Shown here: positions 25,779-34,634 of the stretch, piece by piece
Position numbering within the stretch: the first letter of the stretch is position 1
Layout: every line of letters starts with the position of its first letter
NCBI RefSeq assembly: GCF_902170305.1
Contig: NZ_CABHWW010000033.1
Location: 62,001-126,000, forward strand
DNA: 64,000 nt
From: Yersinia alsatica
GTDB taxonomy: Bacteria > Pseudomonadota > Gammaproteobacteria > Enterobacterales > Enterobacteriaceae
Direction: 5' to 3'
Translations under genes and position numbers: made by a program
Notes under the pieces: generated by a model
Told to the model about the DNA's origin: nothing
Database searches by the model: none
What the model saw: only the letters and a program-made list of their open reading frames with translations

Positions 25779-27125
25779 ATGGCTATCAGCACGTCTGTCT
25801 ATAAAGCCGGATTACTGATTTCTGCAGCGGGCGTTATTATCTCCCTTGCTGGAATGGTGATGCAATCCACTGGCTTATGGCACCCAGGATTAGTGATATT
25901 TATTACTGGTTTTGCCATTGGTGCCGGGTATTGGCCTGGATTACGCAGTTATCAATTCACTCTATGGATTATTGCCGGTTTTGTCGCGGCAATGATCTAC
26001 TCCAAGGAGCTGATTATCTGGGGTGGTTTCAATATCACCCATAAATGGATCGTCTTTTTAGTGATTCAAGCCACCATGTTCAGCATGGGAACCAAACTCA
26101 CTATCAAAGACTTTGCTGATGTGGCGAAAATGCCGTGGGCGGTGTTTGTCGGTACCTTCTGTCACTTCTTAATCATGCCACTGCTCGGCTATGCCCTGAC
26201 ACAAATTTTCAGTTTCCCACCTGAAGTCGCGGTTGGCATTATTCTGATCGGCTCATGTTCCAGCGGCCTGTCATCGACGGTGATGGTCTATATCGCCAAT
26301 GCCAATCTGGCGCTGGCAATCTCCGTGACGGCGGTTTCAACCTTGGTCGCCACAGTAATGACGCCATTGTGGGTCAATATTTTGGCCGGTTCGCTGATTG
26401 AGGTGAAATTGCTGTCGATGGTGATGGATGTCATCAAAATTGTGATGATCCCGATTGGGGCCGCCATTCTGCACGATTACCTGAAAACCTATGCGGGTCA
26501 ACAAGGCCGACGTGTGGTCCAAACCATCGCCGCAGGTTGTGCGGCATGGCTGCTGTTTATGATCTTTGGTGGCTGGGATCGCTTGTTCGAAACCGCATCA
26601 GAAGATGCACAAATGCTAGCAGTCGTCGCTAATTTCTTCGCGGGCGGCATCATCTGGAGCCTGTTCTACAACTGGCTAACCACCAAATCTGACAAAGTTC
26701 TGCTGGCGATGCCAAGGATTTCCATGATGGGCATCATCTTCTTCACCACCACTGCCGCCGCTGCTGGGCGCGATAACCTGATGCAAGTCGGTATTTTACT
26801 CTGCGTCGCGATGCTGATTCATAACTGCGGCGGATTCCTGATCGGCTACTGCATGAGTCGCTGGGTATTCCGTCTGGATATCGAATCATCGCGCACTATC
26901 GCTTTTGAGGTCGGTTTACAGAATGGCGGCATGGCATCTGGCTTGGCGGCAGCGATGGGCAAACTGGCAACAGTCGGGCTGGCATCGGCGGTAATGACAC
27001 CGCTGGGTAACGTCACCGGCTCACTGCTGGCCAACTACTGGCGCAGAAAAGATCTGGCGAAGCAGCGCACTCGAACTGGCACCACTAAACCTGACTCATC
27101 ACTTTCTGAAACTCACTCTGCATAG
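25779..27125 (+). CDS. Bile acid:sodium symporter (BASS)-family transporter
   Basis: Inner-membrane transporter, 448 residues from ATG 25779 (GTGAGG 6 nt upstream), with about ten membrane segments. Family-like features are SMGTKLTIKDFADVAK (about 106-121) and the helix-crossing motif SCSSGLSSTVMVYIANANLALA (roughly 165-185), plus a late EVGLQNGGMASGLA (about 377-390), both typical of sodium/bile-acid symporters. It has a longer C-terminal tail than most. Its position suggests uptake of the carboxylic acid degraded by the otn/BKACE enzymes; this is inference. Confidence 0.8.
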   Translation: MAISTSVYKAGLLISAAGVIISLAGMVMQSTGLWHPGLVIFITGFAIGAGYWPGLRSYQFTLWIIAGFVAAMIYSKELIIWGGFNITHKWIVFLVIQATMFSMGTKLTIKDFADVAKMPWAVFVGTFCHFLIMPLLGYALTQIFSFPPEVAVGIILIGSCSSGLSSTVMVYIANANLALAISVTAVSTLVATVMTPLWVNILAGSLIEVKLLSMVMDVIKIVMIPIGAAILHDYLKTYAGQQGRRVVQTIAAGCAAWLLFMIFGGWDRLFETASEDAQMLAVVANFFAGGIIWSLFYNWLTTKSDKVLLAMPRISMMGIIFFTTTAAAAGRDNLMQVGILLCVAMLIHNCGGFLIGYCMSRWVFRLDIESSRTIAFEVGLQNGGMASGLAAAMGKLATVGLASAVMTPLGNVTGSLLANYWRRKDLAKQRTRTGTTKPDSSLSETHSA

Positions 27126-27133
27126 GAGGCTGT

Positions 27134-27553
27134 ATGCTAACGCAACTTACATTGGATACTGCGCAACAGGCCGTCAGCCATGCGCTGAATCTGGCAAAGA
27201 ATGACTATGACAACCGGCCGCTGAGTGTTGCCGTTTGCGACCGACAAGGATTTTTGCTGGCGTTTGCCCGGATGGATGCCGCAAAGTTACTGACTATCGA
27301 ACTGACGCAGCGCAAGGCTTATACCAGCAGCCAACTGGGTGCCACCACCGACGCCTTTTTGCAACGACTGCAAAATGAACAGTTAGATATCGGCTACTTT
27401 GGTGATGCACGGTTTACTGCCCTACCCGGAGGGATTCCGTTGCTGGATACGCATAAACAGTGCGTCGGTGCTGTCGCCGTGGGCGGATTATCTGCCAAAG
27501 AAGATCATGAAGCGGCAGCCAAAGTCGCCCAGTTTATGCATGAACTAGCGTAA
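27134..27553 (+). CDS. GlcG/HbpS-family protein (DUF336)
   Basis: Small protein of 139 residues in the GlcG/HbpS/PduO-C fold family, recognised from RKAYTSSQLGATTD (about 56-69), the GGIPL loop and GAVAVGGLSAKEDHEAA near the C-terminus. Such proteins often accompany glycolate and diol catabolism genes; some bind haem or cobalamin. GGAGG precedes ATG, and the gene is 8 bp after the transporter stop. No specific role can be assigned. Confidence 0.78.
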   Translation: MLTQLTLDTAQQAVSHALNLAKNDYDNRPLSVAVCDRQGFLLAFARMDAAKLLTIELTQRKAYTSSQLGATTDAFLQRLQNEQLDIGYFGDARFTALPGGIPLLDTHKQCVGAVAVGGLSAKEDHEAAAKVAQFMHELA

Positions 27554-27590
27554 CCTTTTAGCCGCAGAACCATCTGTGAAGGATAACAAA

Positions 27591-28250
27591 ATGAAAAAAA
27601 TTGCCCTATTTCACACCAGTGCTGCCACGCTCGGCATGATGCAAACACTGATTGCCGAGCATATGCCGCAAGCCGAAGTGATGCACATCATTGAAGATTC
27701 GATGATTAAACAGGTGATGAAGCACGGCGGTGTCAGCCCTGAAATCAGCGCTCGCATCGCCGGTTATATCAATAATGCCGAGAAAGCGGGCTGTGAGATC
27801 TTTATGACCGCGTGTTCATCCATTGGCGGCGCAGTGGAACAGTGCCAGTTTATGACCACGTTACAGCTGACGCGCATTGATTCTGCCATGGTCGATGAGG
27901 CGATTGCTCTTGGCGGGCGGATTTCTGTGCTGGCTACCGTCGCCACTACTTTGGAACCCACGTTGGAATTTGTGCGGCGTAAAGCCGCAGCAGCCGGTAA
28001 AAATCTAGACATTGTGCCAATGCTGATGCCGGAGGCATTCATCGCACTGTTAGATGGCGACAACACCACTCATGACCGCATCGTGGCCGAAGGGCTACAA
28101 AAGGCACTCGCCAGTAGCGACGTGGTGATGCTGGCGCAGGCGTCAATGGCCAGAGTGCTAACCACCCTGCCGACACCGCCATCTATTCCAGTACTGACAT
28201 CGCCAGAACGCGGCATTCTTTGGCTGAAACAGCTCGCCGCAGCGGTATAG
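27591..28250 (+). CDS. Asp/Glu/hydantoin racemase-family protein
   Basis: Protein of 219 residues, ATG 27591 with AAGGA upstream. The first active-site cysteine of the Asp/Glu racemase superfamily is present at residue 75 (FMTACSSIGG). The second is replaced in VVMLAQASMAR, where racemases have a Cys, so a two-base racemase mechanism is unlikely. A lyase, isomerase or decarboxylase role, as known for other superfamily members, is possible. It closes the acid-sugar cluster before a long hairpin. Confidence 0.75.
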   Translation: MKKIALFHTSAATLGMMQTLIAEHMPQAEVMHIIEDSMIKQVMKHGGVSPEISARIAGYINNAEKAGCEIFMTACSSIGGAVEQCQFMTTLQLTRIDSAMVDEAIALGGRISVLATVATTLEPTLEFVRRKAAAAGKNLDIVPMLMPEAFIALLDGDNTTHDRIVAEGLQKALASSDVVMLAQASMARVLTTLPTPPSIPVLTSPERGILWLKQLAAAV

Positions 28251-28271
28251 GCTGACCTGGCATCAATAGCA

Positions 28272-28296
28272 AACAGCGGAGAATCTCTCCGCTGTT
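28272..28296. terminator. Hairpin between the convergent racemase-family and arsR-family genes
   Basis: AACAGCGGAGA (28272-28282) pairs perfectly with TCTCCGCTGTT (28286-28296) around a 3-nt loop. It lies between genes that converge, so it can serve both. There is no real T-run on either side. Confidence 0.55.
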
Positions 28297-28326
28297 ATGC
28301 CGCCTCTTCCGCTGCGCGCATCGAGG

Positions 28327-28680
28327 CTATGATTCACTCTCCGACAGATGCTTTGCCGTCGACTCATCGGTGGTAGAGTCATTTTCCACCGCATTCAGCA
28401 GCACATCCAGCAAGCCGGGAAAACGGGCATCAATATCATCGCGTCGCAGTGATAACAAGCTCTCCCGCCCGCAGGGACGTTGCCAGATAACCCCACTTTC
28501 ACGTAGCACACGCCAATGATGGGTCAGAGTCGATTTGGACAACCCGTGCACCAACGTGCCACATGCATGTTCGCCCCCCGCCGCCAGCCTACGCACCACA
28601 GCCAGCCGCAGTGGATTACCTAAAGCCGTCAGCACATTTTCCAAACGTATCTGCTCACGCTCAGGGTGATTTGCAATCAT
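28327..28680 (-). CDS. ArsR-family transcriptional regulator
   Basis: Winged-helix regulator, 117 residues from the ATG at 28680 (AGGA 5 nt upstream); a longer frame to 28740 lacks support. The DNA-binding part includes LTALGNPLRLAVVRRLA (about 15-31) and STLTHHWRVLRESGVIWQR (about 51-69). No CxC metal-binding pair is seen, only a single Cys in HACGTLV and one in RPCGRES, so it is probably not a classical arsenic/metal sensor. It is divergent from a solitary EF-G gene and likely regulates it or itself through the palindromes between them. Confidence 0.8.
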   Translation of the reverse strand: MIANHPEREQIRLENVLTALGNPLRLAVVRRLAAGGEHACGTLVHGLSKSTLTHHWRVLRESGVIWQRPCGRESLLSLRRDDIDARFPGLLDVLLNAVENDSTTDESTAKHLSESES

Positions 28681-29014
28681 AGTGTTCCTATTGATAAACG
28701 ACAGCCCACGACCAGACTGCCTGATTTGGCCATACATCACCGGCCCTTAGCCGGCGGCAATATAGCCTATACTCCATGTCGGCCCTACTAATAAATCCAG
28801 TGTCAGGGCGAATACCCTGCCAACCATTGCTGCTAGCTATTATTGCACAGTTTCAGAACAAATAATTAAATTGTACGTGTATATTCGAACAATGGGACTA
28901 TACTGATCGCGATCACCTGTTGATCAACAGTAATGTACAACTTAAACCAACAACTTCCCGGCAGAGCAGCAAATTGCCCGCCCCGAAATTGCCATCATCT
29001 TTTAAGGACTTAAT
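28681..29014. other. Divergent regulatory region between arsR-family and EF-G genes
   Basis: No gene in 334 bp. It contains a -10-like TATACT (28899-28904) for the EF-G gene, without a good -35, and two adjacent perfect palindromes immediately downstream. Confidence 0.6.
28904..28930. promoter_or_regulatory. Tandem perfect palindromes, candidate operator
   Basis: TGATCGCGATCA (28904-28915) and CTGTTGATCAACAG (28917-28930) both centre on GATC-containing half-sites and overlap the likely transcription start of the EF-G gene. A repressor here, such as the ArsR-family product, would block initiation. Confidence 0.5.
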
Positions 29015-31123
29015 ATGGCACGTAAAACTCCTATCGAGCGCTATCGCAACATCGGTATCTCAGCCCACATCGACGCCGGTAAAACAACCACTACCGAGCG
29101 TATTCTGTTCTACACCGGCGTCAGTCATAAGCTGGGTGAAGTGCATGATGGCGGCGCGACTACTGATTGGATGGCACAGGAGCAGGAACGTGGCATTACC
29201 ATTACATCGGCTGCCGTGACCTGCTTCTGGAAAGGTATGGACAGAACCCTACCGGAGCACCGCATTAACATTATCGACACCCCAGGGCATGTGGATTTCA
29301 CCATTGAGGTGGAACGATCCATGCGGGTACTCGACGGTGCAGTCATGGTGTATGACGCAGTCGGTGGCGTACAGCCGCAGTCAGAAACTGTCTGGCGTCA
29401 GGCCAATAAATACCGTGTACCACGGTTGGCGTTCGTCAATAAAATGGACCGCCCAGGCGCTGATTTCTTCCGCGTACGGCAGATGATGATTGACCGCCTG
29501 AAAGCCAATCCGGTGCCGATTGTGATTCCAATCGGCAGTGAAGAGCACTTCACCGGCGTGGTGGATTTGCGGCTGATGCGCGCCATTATCTGGGACGAAG
29601 CTTCTCAGGGGATGACATTCAGTTATGAGCCAATCCCAGAAAATTTACTGGCGACGGCTAATGAATGGCGCGAGAAAATGGTCTCCGAGGCAGCAGAAGC
29701 CTCTGAGGCACTGATGACAGAATATCTGGAAACCGGCGACCTGACGGTGGATGAAATTACCCAAGGTCTGCGTATCCGCACCATTGCCGGTGAAATTCAG
29801 CCGATGATGTGCGGCAGTGCCTTCAAGAACAAAGGCGTGCAACGGATGTTGGATGCGGTGGTTGAACTGATGCCATCGCCGGTGGATATTCCACCGGTCA
29901 GTGGTACCGATGAAAACGGTAACGAAGTGAGCCGCAGGGCCGATGATAATGAAAAATTCTCGGCGCTGGCATTCAAGTTGATGACCGACCCCTATGTGGG
30001 TCAGCTGACTTTCGTGCGGGTTTACTCCGGCGTGCTGAGCAAAGGCGACAGTGTTTATAACCCAATTCGGGGCAAGAAAGAGCGCATTGGCCGTATCGTT
30101 CAGATGCACGCCAATAACCGGATTGAAGTGGATGAAATTCGCGCCGGTGATATCGCCGCCTGTGTGGGCTTAAAGGATGTCACCACCGGGGAAACACTGT
30201 GTGACCCGGATGCCGTCATTACGCTGGTGCGCATGGAATTCCCTGAGCCGGTGATTTCGCAAGCCATTGAGCCGAAGACCAAGGCCGATCAGGAGAAAAT
30301 GGGGCTAGCGCTACAGCGGCTGGCATCGGAAGATCCGTCGTTCCGTATCCGTACGGACGAAGAGTCCGGCCAGACCATTATCTCCGGCATGGGTGAATTG
30401 CATCTGGAGATCATTGTTGACCGTATGAAGCGCGAATTTGGTGTGGAAGCCAATATTGGTAAACCACAGGTGACTTACCGCGAAACCGTGCGCAAAACAG
30501 TGACAGATGTCGAAGGCAAATTTGTCCGTCAGTCCGGTGGTAAAGGGCAATATGGCCATGTGGTCTTTACTCTGGAGCCGCAGGAGCCGGGCAGTGGTGT
30601 AGCCTTTGTTGATGCCACTAAAGGCGGCGTAGTTCCGCGTGAATTTATCGGGGCGGTAGAGAAAGGAGTGATCGAAGCCACTAATACCGGGGTTCTGGCC
30701 GGTTATCCGGTGGTGGATGTGAAAGTCACCTTGACGTTCGGTTCCTACCACGAAGTGGATTCATCCGAACTGGCGTTTAAAATGGCGGCCATCTTTGGCT
30801 TCAAAGAAGCGGCTAAGCGCGCGTCACCGGTGATTTTGGAACCGGTCATGAGTGTCGAGGTGGAAACTCCGGAAGAGTATGCCGGTAACGTGATGGGCGA
30901 CCTTTCCTCTCGCCGTGGCCTGGTGCAAGGCATGGAAGAGATGATTGGTGGCGGGAAGATTATTCGGGCAGAAGTGCCGTTATCTGAAATGTTTGGCTAC
31001 TCGACCGTGTTACGTTCCATGTCACAAGGCCGGGCGACCTACACGATGGAGTTCAAACACTACGCCGAAGCACCACGGAATGTTGCTGACGCGATTATCG
31101 CCGCGCGGGGAACCAAAAGCTAA
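29015..31123 (+). CDS. Elongation factor G, stand-alone paralogue
   Basis: Complete translational GTPase of 702 residues. The G1 motif AHIDAGKTT (about 17-25), switch [12 protein letters not shown]3 DTPGHVD (about 88-94), G4 NKMD (about 142-145), domain IV with [13 protein letters not shown] and a normal C-terminus are intact. It is not in the rpsL-rpsG-fusA-tuf context, so it is an additional EF-G. The sequence ([29 protein letters not shown]) reminds me more of betaproteobacterial EF-G than of E. coli FusA, suggesting transfer. AAGGA is 7 nt before ATG. Possible roles are antibiotic-tolerant or condition-specific EF-G; none is proven. Confidence 0.88.
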   Translation: MARKTPIERYRNIGISAHIDAGKTTTTERILFYTGVSHKLGEVHDGGATTDWMAQEQERGITITSAAVTCFWKGMDRTLPEHRINIIDTPGHVDFTIEVERSMRVLDGAVMVYDAVGGVQPQSETVWRQANKYRVPRLAFVNKMDRPGADFFRVRQMMIDRLKANPVPIVIPIGSEEHFTGVVDLRLMRAIIWDEASQGMTFSYEPIPENLLATANEWREKMVSEAAEASEALMTEYLETGDLTVDEITQGLRIRTIAGEIQPMMCGSAFKNKGVQRMLDAVVELMPSPVDIPPVSGTDENGNEVSRRADDNEKFSALAFKLMTDPYVGQLTFVRVYSGVLSKGDSVYNPIRGKKERIGRIVQMHANNRIEVDEIRAGDIAACVGLKDVTTGETLCDPDAVITLVRMEFPEPVISQAIEPKTKADQEKMGLALQRLASEDPSFRIRTDEESGQTIISGMGELHLEIIVDRMKREFGVEANIGKPQVTYRETVRKTVTDVEGKFVRQSGGKGQYGHVVFTLEPQEPGSGVAFVDATKGGVVPREFIGAVEKGVIEATNTGVLAGYPVVDVKVTLTFGSYHEVDSSELAFKMAAIFGFKEAAKRASPVILEPVMSVEVETPEEYAGNVMGDLSSRRGLVQGMEEMIGGGKIIRAEVPLSEMFGYSTVLRSMSQGRATYTMEFKHYAEAPRNVADAIIAARGTKS

Positions 31124-31143
31124 CCCGCTGAAATAAAACTATA

Positions 31144-31177
31144 AAGCCGCCAGTTGATTTTAGCTGGCGGCTTTTTT
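31144..31177. terminator. Strong terminator between EF-G and kup (bidirectional)
   Basis: GCCGCCAG (31146-31153) pairs with CTGGCGGC (31164-31171), followed by six T on the plus strand and an AT-rich run on the minus strand. It separates convergent genes. Confidence 0.85.
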
Positions 31178-31200
31178 ATTGAGCTTGATGCCAGGAGCCG

Positions 31201-33093
31201 TTAGATAGCTACCCGCCGACTAATCTCTACCACCTGATCACTGGGCAGATGATAGTAATTGGTGACATGAGTGCAGTTTCTGACCATAAACGCAAAGCTG
31301 CTGCGCTGCCATGACGCCAATCCATAACCATCCTCGCGCCCGACAATAGTTTCATGGCCCAAATAGTAGGTTACATCTTCAAGCTGGAATTGGCAGTTCA
31401 TGCCAACAATACTCTGCAATAACTCGGGGATATGCGGCCGCTCCATAAAGCCGTATTGAGCAACACCGCGCCAATAATCCGCCGCCTGTTCAGTAATCAC
31501 CAATCGCTCTGCCGGATCCACGCGAGGAACATTTAGAATATTAATGGTGAGAGATAGGACTTTCTGCTGTAAGGCGCGATTACGCGCGACATGCCAGCGC
31601 ATGACCGGTGGAATATCATTCTGAGTCCGGGTCAGAAATACCGCAGAGCCCGGCACCCGAGGGATATTTTTCTCCCGGATTTTAGTAAAGAACTCATCGA
31701 TACCCATCACCTTCTCGCTAATAGCTTGCGAGGTTGCTTTCACCCCACGGTGCCACACCAGCATCACCGTACAGACCACCGCCGCCAATAGCAGAGGAAT
31801 ATAACCGCCCTCCAGCACTTTAATCAGATTGGCGATAAGGAAGCTGGCGTCAATAACTAAAAATCCCCCAGCCACTAAAGCACTCGCCAATAAATTCCAT
31901 CGCCATATTTTGCGCATCGCCACAAATAACAACCCGGAAGTCATTAGCATAGTGAGCGACACCGCAATACCGTAGGCAGCGGCAAGGTTCTCAGAGGATT
32001 TAAAGAATACCGCCAGACAGACCGTCACTATCATTAATAGCCAATTGATGGTGCCGATATAAATTTGCCCGTAGCTCTCGGCCGCCGTCTGTTTTATTCG
32101 CAAGCGGGGCAGCCATCCCAACTGAATTGCCTGCCGGGTCATAGAAAAAGCACCGGTAATAATCGCCTGACTGGCAATAATCGTGGCTAATGTTGCCAGA
32201 ATAACCAGCGGGATTTGCATGATCGGTGGGCAGAGGCGGAAGAAAACATTATGTGTAATATCCGCGCCAGCCAAAATCAATGCAGATTGTCCGGCATAAT
32301 TAAGCAATAAGCTGGGGAAGACTAAACCGAACCACGCCATCCAAATCGGCTTCTTACCAAAATGCCCCATATCAGCATATAAAGCCTCTGCCCCGGTGAC
32401 GCAAAGGAAAACGCCGCCTAATACCAGAAAACTGGCAAAGCCATTAGAGAACAAAAAGTTGATGCCATAGTATGGGTTAATTGCCAGTAATACCGCCGGG
32501 TGCTGAATTATCCCCCAAATACCCAGTGCGGCAATAGCAAAAAACCACAGCGCCATTATTGGGCCAAAAACTTTACCTATTTTAGCGGTACCAAAAGGCT
32601 GAATAGCAAATAGTGCCACCAAAATAATGACCGTGGCTGGCAGGATATAAGGGTGTGCGGCAGGAAGAACAATGTTCAAACCTTCAAGGGCGGAAAGCAC
32701 CGATATCGCCGGTGTAATAGCGCCGTCACCGTAAATTAGCGCGGCACCAAGCAAGGCAGAAAAAATAACCCACTTATTTCCCTTTCCCTTGCGCACCAGC
32801 AGTGACATCAGGGCCATAATGCCCCCTTCGCCATTATTATCAATGCGCATGGCAAACACGGCATATTTAACTGAAGTCACCAGAATCAGTGTCCAGATAA
32901 TGAGCGATAACAGGCCTAAAATAACTGCCGGAGTCGGATTATTTCCTGATAACAATAGGACGGTTTTCAGCGTGTAGAGTGGACTGGTCCCAATATCACC
33001 GAACACCACGCCAAGCGCACCACCAGCCAGTATAATTCCCGGCGGCGATTTTTGAGCGGCTACCCCATTGGCAGCCAGTGCCATATTGTTCAT
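31201..33093 (-). CDS. kup: Low-affinity potassium transporter
   Basis: KUP/HAK/KT-family K+ uptake protein in the inner membrane, 630 residues. Family features are GVVFGDIGTSPLYTLKT (about 28-44), MRIDNNGEGGIMALMSL (82-98), GDGAITPAISVLSA and GAEALYADMGHFGK, with about 12 membrane segments and a soluble C-terminal domain of about 190 residues containing the conserved FLTRTQNDIPPVM. It starts at 33093, preceded by AAAGGGA. It is flanked by a terminator downstream and appears to be a single-gene unit. Confidence 0.92.
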   Translation of the reverse strand: MNNMALAANGVAAQKSPPGIILAGGALGVVFGDIGTSPLYTLKTVLLLSGNNPTPAVILGLLSLIIWTLILVTSVKYAVFAMRIDNNGEGGIMALMSLLVRKGKGNKWVIFSALLGAALIYGDGAITPAISVLSALEGLNIVLPAAHPYILPATVIILVALFAIQPFGTAKIGKVFGPIMALWFFAIAALGIWGIIQHPAVLLAINPYYGINFLFSNGFASFLVLGGVFLCVTGAEALYADMGHFGKKPIWMAWFGLVFPSLLLNYAGQSALILAGADITHNVFFRLCPPIMQIPLVILATLATIIASQAIITGAFSMTRQAIQLGWLPRLRIKQTAAESYGQIYIGTINWLLMIVTVCLAVFFKSSENLAAAYGIAVSLTMLMTSGLLFVAMRKIWRWNLLASALVAGGFLVIDASFLIANLIKVLEGGYIPLLLAAVVCTVMLVWHRGVKATSQAISEKVMGIDEFFTKIREKNIPRVPGSAVFLTRTQNDIPPVMRWHVARNRALQQKVLSLTINILNVPRVDPAERLVITEQAADYWRGVAQYGFMERPHIPELLQSIVGMNCQFQLEDVTYYLGHETIVGREDGYGLASWQRSSFAFMVRNCTHVTNYYHLPSDQVVEISRRVAI

Positions 33094-33237
33094 GACAATA
33101 TCCCTTTATCGGTTCACCCCGTTTTTGCACGGTGATTTGTTGACGTTCCTCTAAAACAATATAGACATAAACATATAAAAATGTAGTGCCATGCATGACT
33201 GCTAGCAGCATTAATGGCGAATAAAATAAAGAGCGGC

Positions 33238-33828
33238 TTAGAATGTTACCGGTGTATTCACCCACAGCACTTTTGCGGCTGACTCACCAATATTACGGTA
33301 ACCGTGCGGGACATTACTGGGGAAATAAAACGAATCGCCCACACTGAGGGTGTATGTCTCCTCACCGAGATACAGCGCAATCTCGCCCTCAAGGACATAG
33401 CCCATCTCCTCGCCATGATGTTCTATCTGCCCATCGCTGGCGACACCCGGCTCGATAATATGAATATTCCCCTGCAATAACCCTCCCTTATGATGGTGAG
33501 TCAGGTTTTCCAGCGCAATGCCCCCTTTTTTATTGCGATGGACAAAGCGCTTACGCACCCGCTGTTCGGGTTTCAGCACCGGTGAATCAGCGACCCAACT
33601 CTCAGCCATCAAATCTGAAATATTGGTTTCCAATGCACTGGCTAGCCGGTGCAACATGGCAAGTGAGGGGGACGCCACTTCATTTTCCAACTTGGACAAT
33701 AAACTCTCTGAGCATCCCACTTTCAGTGCCAGCTGCTTTAGCGTGATGTCCTGCGCCAAACGAGCATGACGTAAACGCATCCCTAAATCAGATAAAACAA
33801 AACCGCCGTTATCGCCGTTTTTTTTCAT
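33238..33828 (-). CDS. XRE-family regulator with C-terminal cupin domain
   Basis: Regulator of 196 residues from ATG 33828; the ribosome-binding site is weak and an upstream TTG is possible. The N-terminal helix-turn-helix (about 15-70) includes ITLKQLALKVGCSESLLSKLE. The C-terminal cupin (about 120-190) includes EMGYVLEGEIALYLGEE and FYFPSNVPHGYRN. This PuuR-like architecture usually senses an amino acid or polyamine. It lies directly downstream of the amidase-DUF1989 ABC operon on the same strand and is the obvious candidate to control it. Confidence 0.85.
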   Translation of the reverse strand: MKKNGDNGGFVLSDLGMRLRHARLAQDITLKQLALKVGCSESLLSKLENEVASPSLAMLHRLASALETNISDLMAESWVADSPVLKPEQRVRKRFVHRNKKGGIALENLTHHHKGGLLQGNIHIIEPGVASDGQIEHHGEEMGYVLEGEIALYLGEETYTLSVGDSFYFPSNVPHGYRNIGESAAKVLWVNTPVTF

Positions 33829-33861
33829 AAATTGATATCTGCTGCTCAAAGAGACTCAAAC

Positions 33862-33883
33862 GCCCGGCGTATCCATGCCGGGC
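33862..33883 (-). other. Hairpin between amidase-DUF1989 and XRE-cupin genes
   Basis: GCCCGGC and GCCGGGC arms of 7 bp with an 8-nt loop. A weak T-rich stretch follows on the minus strand, so it may terminate part of the operon transcription. Confidence 0.45.
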
Positions 33884-33935
33884 AACATTTTGCTACAGGG
33901 CATGACTGGTGCATCATTCACATGGTCACTGCCCA

Positions 33936-34634
33936 TTATTCCGTAACAGTAAAATGCACATCCTGCGGGTTACAACCATTGATTGGGACAATATCTTGCG
34001 GACAGGCCGACATCACGACAATAGAATCCAATTCAGCGCGGATCTCGACGTAGTCGCCAGCTTTGCTCACTGTCGGTAACCAGGAAATGGTGTAATCCGG
34101 ATTTACTGGTGTATTCATCCACAAATTCAATGGTTGTGGCACTTCTTTAGCTCTCAATCCGATAGCATTCAGCGCCAGACGCATATTATCCGCACAGCTA
34201 TCGTGATATTCAGTGATCCCCATATTGCTATAGCGATAAAGGTCGCAAGCTGCAATCAGGGTATCGTGTACGCCCGGCGAAGTATCGGTCAGTAATGTTC
34301 CGATGGCGCGGCGCTGATTAGTCACTAATGCATCACCCGGCTGAGGAATGATTTTATCAATAAATGCGCGAGTATGTTCCATTGATGAAAACTCACTCAG
34401 ATCGGCACTATTGAATAACCAGGTATCACACACCTGACTACCGTGGGTATTGGTGATACGAATAACCTGCCCTTTGCTCAACCGCACTGCCCGGCCACAA
34501 CGGGCGGGTACGGTATAGACTTCACCCAGTACCGGAGTGCCATCGGCAGAGATTGGCGAGGATAACGTGGCATTGGTGCCCAACGCGCTACCGTTGTCTT
34601 TTTCACAGCAAGCGGGATAAGTGTGGGTGCTCAT
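33936..34634 (-). CDS. Possible internal start: free DUF1989 domain protein
   Basis: Alternative product of 232 residues beginning MSTHTYPACCEKDNG. The ATG at 34634 has a textbook AGGAG (34640-34644) 5 nt upstream, as if this were an independent gene overlapping the amidase end. DUF1989 proteins normally occur alone at about this length. Whether the cell makes the fusion, the free domain or both cannot be read from sequence. Confidence 0.5.
   Translation of the reverse strand: MSTHTYPACCEKDNGSALGTNATLSSPISADGTPVLGEVYTVPARCGRAVRLSKGQVIRITNTHGSQVCDTWLFNSADLSEFSSMEHTRAFIDKIIPQPGDALVTNQRRAIGTLLTDTSPGVHDTLIAACDLYRYSNMGITEYHDSCADNMRLALNAIGLRAKEVPQPLNLWMNTPVNPDYTISWLPTVSKAGDYVEIRAELDSIVVMSACPQDIVPINGCNPQDVHFTVTE

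Noticed and set aside
29015-31123. Housekeeping fusA of the str operon
   Set aside because: No rpsL, rpsG or tuf neighbours; it has its own regulator, promoter and terminator.
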